Positions 15,038-15,956 of a stretch of DNA of 15,956 nt are shown one piece after another. The stretch covers positions 1 to 15,956 of the forward strand of contig CAZJQD010000064.1 in NCBI GenBank assembly GCA_964548165.1, read 5' to 3'. The position numbers and the translations under genes were made by a program. Every line of letters begins with the position of its first letter. Within the stretch, counting starts at the first letter, position 1. Under the pieces are notes generated by a model. The model saw only the letters and a program-made list of their open reading frames with translations, made no database searches and was not told the origin of the DNA. This DNA is from CAZJQD01 sp964548165 [NCBI: uncultured bacterium] (GTDB lineage: Bacteria; UBA8481).

Positions 15038-15805
15038 TTAGCCTTTCGGAGCCCCGGATGCATCATGAAGCCTGCGGGCCTCCGCGTACTTGGCGACCGT
15101 GCTGACGGCGCCCCACCAGGCCAGGAGAAAGCCGGGCCACCCGTCGAGGAAACCGCGGCGCAGGACAAAGTCGCGCAGGAAGGAGGCGGCGGCCCGGGGG
15201 AAGATCAGGATGGGGGGCAGCACGCGACCGCTCTTGACGATCTCGGCCGCCATCAGGGGGACATAGTCGGCGAGCTTGCGGGCGACCGTGGCGAAGTCAG
15301 GCTGGGAGTAGTGAAGCAGGTGATGCGGTAGCGCGACGACGGTGCCGTCGACGACGACCTCCTCGTGCACGGCACGCTCGGGCACGGTCGCAGAGCGCCT
15401 CCTGAAGAGCCGGAGGACGCGGTCGCGGCCCCACGCGCCGTGCCGGATCCAGCGGTCCAGGAAGAGCGACCGGCGGGGGAGGAGAAATCCCGCGGCGTCG
15501 CTCCCTCCGTCGAGGGCTGTGCGGATCGCGGTGGTGAGCTCGGGTGTAAGTTCCTCGTCCGCGTCGAGAAAGAGGATCCACTCGGCTGATGCCTGTGCGA
15601 TCGCCCAGCGGCGCTGCGCGGCGAAGCCGGGCCAGGCGTTCTCAAGGACCGCGGCTCCGGCACCGCGGGCGACGTCCTGGGTGGCGTCGGTGGATCCGCT
15701 GTCGATGACGGCGACGGGGCCGAGCGGGAGGGCGGAAGCGATGGCACGGGCCACCTGGTGAGCCTCGTTGCGGGTCAGGATGAGCGTTTGAAGGCTGTAG
15801 GCCAC
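15038..15805 (-). CDS. Family 2 glycosyltransferase, WaaE/KdtX-like
   Basis: A 255-residue protein (from GTG at 15805) with a GT-A fold: LQTLILTRNEAHQV, VIDSGSTDATQ, the metal-binding DAD at 81-83 in LFLDADEEL, and ERAVHEEVVVDG. A hydrophobic C-terminal part (LPPILIFPRAAASFLRDFVLRRGFLDGWPGFLLAWW) is typical of this lipopolysaccharide-core branch and likely associates with the membrane. It shares the DAD position and VHE motif with the glycosyltransferase at 1167-2117, so the two are probably distant paralogues. The frame is open up to an ATG at 15892, but those 29 codons read through the repeat tract at 15851-15888 and precede the fold. I therefore prefer the internal GTG, although no ribosome binding site supports either. 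Confidence 0.85.
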   Translation of the reverse strand: MAYSLQTLILTRNEAHQVARAIASALPLGPVAVIDSGSTDATQDVARGAGAAVLENAWPGFAAQRRWAIAQASAEWILFLDADEELTPELTTAIRTALDGGSDAAGFLLPRRSLFLDRWIRHGAWGRDRVLRLFRRRSATVPERAVHEEVVVDGTVVALPHHLLHYSQPDFATVARKLADYVPLMAAEIVKSGRVLPPILIFPRAAASFLRDFVLRRGFLDGWPGFLLAWWGAVSTVAKYAEARRLHDASGAPKG

Positions 15806-15850
15806 GTGCGGATGGTAGCGGGGAACAGGCCGGGTTGAAAGCGGGGTTGC

Positions 15851-15918
15851 GGTGTCAGGCACGCTCGCTCCACTCGGAGCCAGACACCTCATCGATACTG
15901 CGCTCGGAGCCAGACACC
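15851..15918. repeat. Second repeat family: direct and inverted GGTGTC(A/T)GGC tract
   Basis: CTCGGAGCCAGACACC occurs identically at 15873-15888 and 15903-15918, in a 30-base period. GGTGTCAGGC at 15851-15860 is the inverse of GCCAGACACC at 15879-15888 with one mismatch, so a hairpin of about ten base pairs can form. On the minus strand it lies 15 bases after the tRNA and before the glycosyltransferase. It may serve as a tRNA terminator or be part of a dispersed palindromic repeat. It is unrelated to elements A to C. Confidence 0.75.
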
Positions 15919-15933
15919 GCGGCTAGCTATGGG

Positions 15934-15956
15934 TGGGCCCTGTAGGACTTGAACCT
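15934..15956 (-). tRNA. 3' end of a tRNA (partial, anticodon outside window)
   Basis: Read on the minus strand, the window edge gives AGG-TTCAAGT-CCTAC-AGGGCCC-A. This is the last three bases of the 5' T stem, the seven-base T loop with the TTCAA signature, the 3' T stem, the 3' acceptor strand and the discriminator base A. The next bases are CCC, so CCA is not encoded. The acceptor predicts a 5' end of GGGCCCT. A discriminator A and a GGGCC-type acceptor fit tRNA-Ile(GAU) or tRNA-Ala, but the anticodon is not visible. Confidence 0.75.

Overview
This is GC-rich, densely coding bacterial chromosome. It holds fourteen supported protein genes, the 3' end of a tRNA, and three intergenic stretches that carry related inverted-repeat elements. 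The organism is a rod-type Gram-negative-like bacterium: it has a full mreB-mreC-mreD-PBP2-RodA elongasome operon, a lipoprotein LytM-type peptidase and two WaaE-like glycosyltransferases. An MqnD-like protein points to menaquinone by the futalosine route. I cannot fix the phylum. The mix of high GC, 'CACAGAGACAC' intergenic repeats and an MqnD variant beginning SPDPDDAF would fit an uncultured lineage such as Acidobacteriota or a neighbouring candidate phylum, but that is only an impression.

Layout. 1-1159 (+) is the 3' part of a GNAT-nitrilase fusion gene; it converges on a family 2 glycosyltransferase (1167-2117, -). Repeat element A (about 2157-2353) separates this from an M23 lipoprotein peptidase (2387-2974, -), which is divergent from the cell-shape operon (3018-8875, +). 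The operon is tightly packed: mreC-mreD and PBP2-rodA overlap. Element B (about 8893-9120) lies between the convergent ends of rodA and a three-gene minus-strand operon (9132-11126). That operon encodes a small membrane protein, a His-rich multi-pass membrane protein with an internal duplication, and an isochorismatase-family hydrolase. A 32-bp gap with a symmetrical -10-like box separates it from a plus-strand pair: an FAD glycerol-3-phosphate dehydrogenase with a seven-fold HxDx N-terminal tail, and a short QueG. An MqnD-like gene follows. Element C (about 14193-14413) lies between mqnD and two minus-strand genes: a membrane-anchored protein with CxC/CxxC motifs and a second WaaE-like glycosyltransferase. 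The window closes with a second repeat family (15851-15918) beside the 3' end of a minus-strand tRNA.

Most interesting. (1) Elements B and C, whose arms belong to different sequence subtypes, share the same outer ends: AGC, seven bases, ATTC, then seven or eight bases to the start of the arm, seen at all four ends. They look like one family of non-autonomous or RNA-hairpin elements sitting at gene 3' ends; element A is a relative without the full outer module. (2) The 268-residue membrane protein carries two copies of an HxxHxLxS...C..SDIxFP module plus His-rich tails, and may be an undescribed metal-handling protein. (3) The dehydrogenase has a perfectly duplicated 36-bp His/Asp-rich N-terminal tract and may be translated from a nearly leaderless mRNA.

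All assignments come from reading motifs and comparing with families from memory; no search was run.
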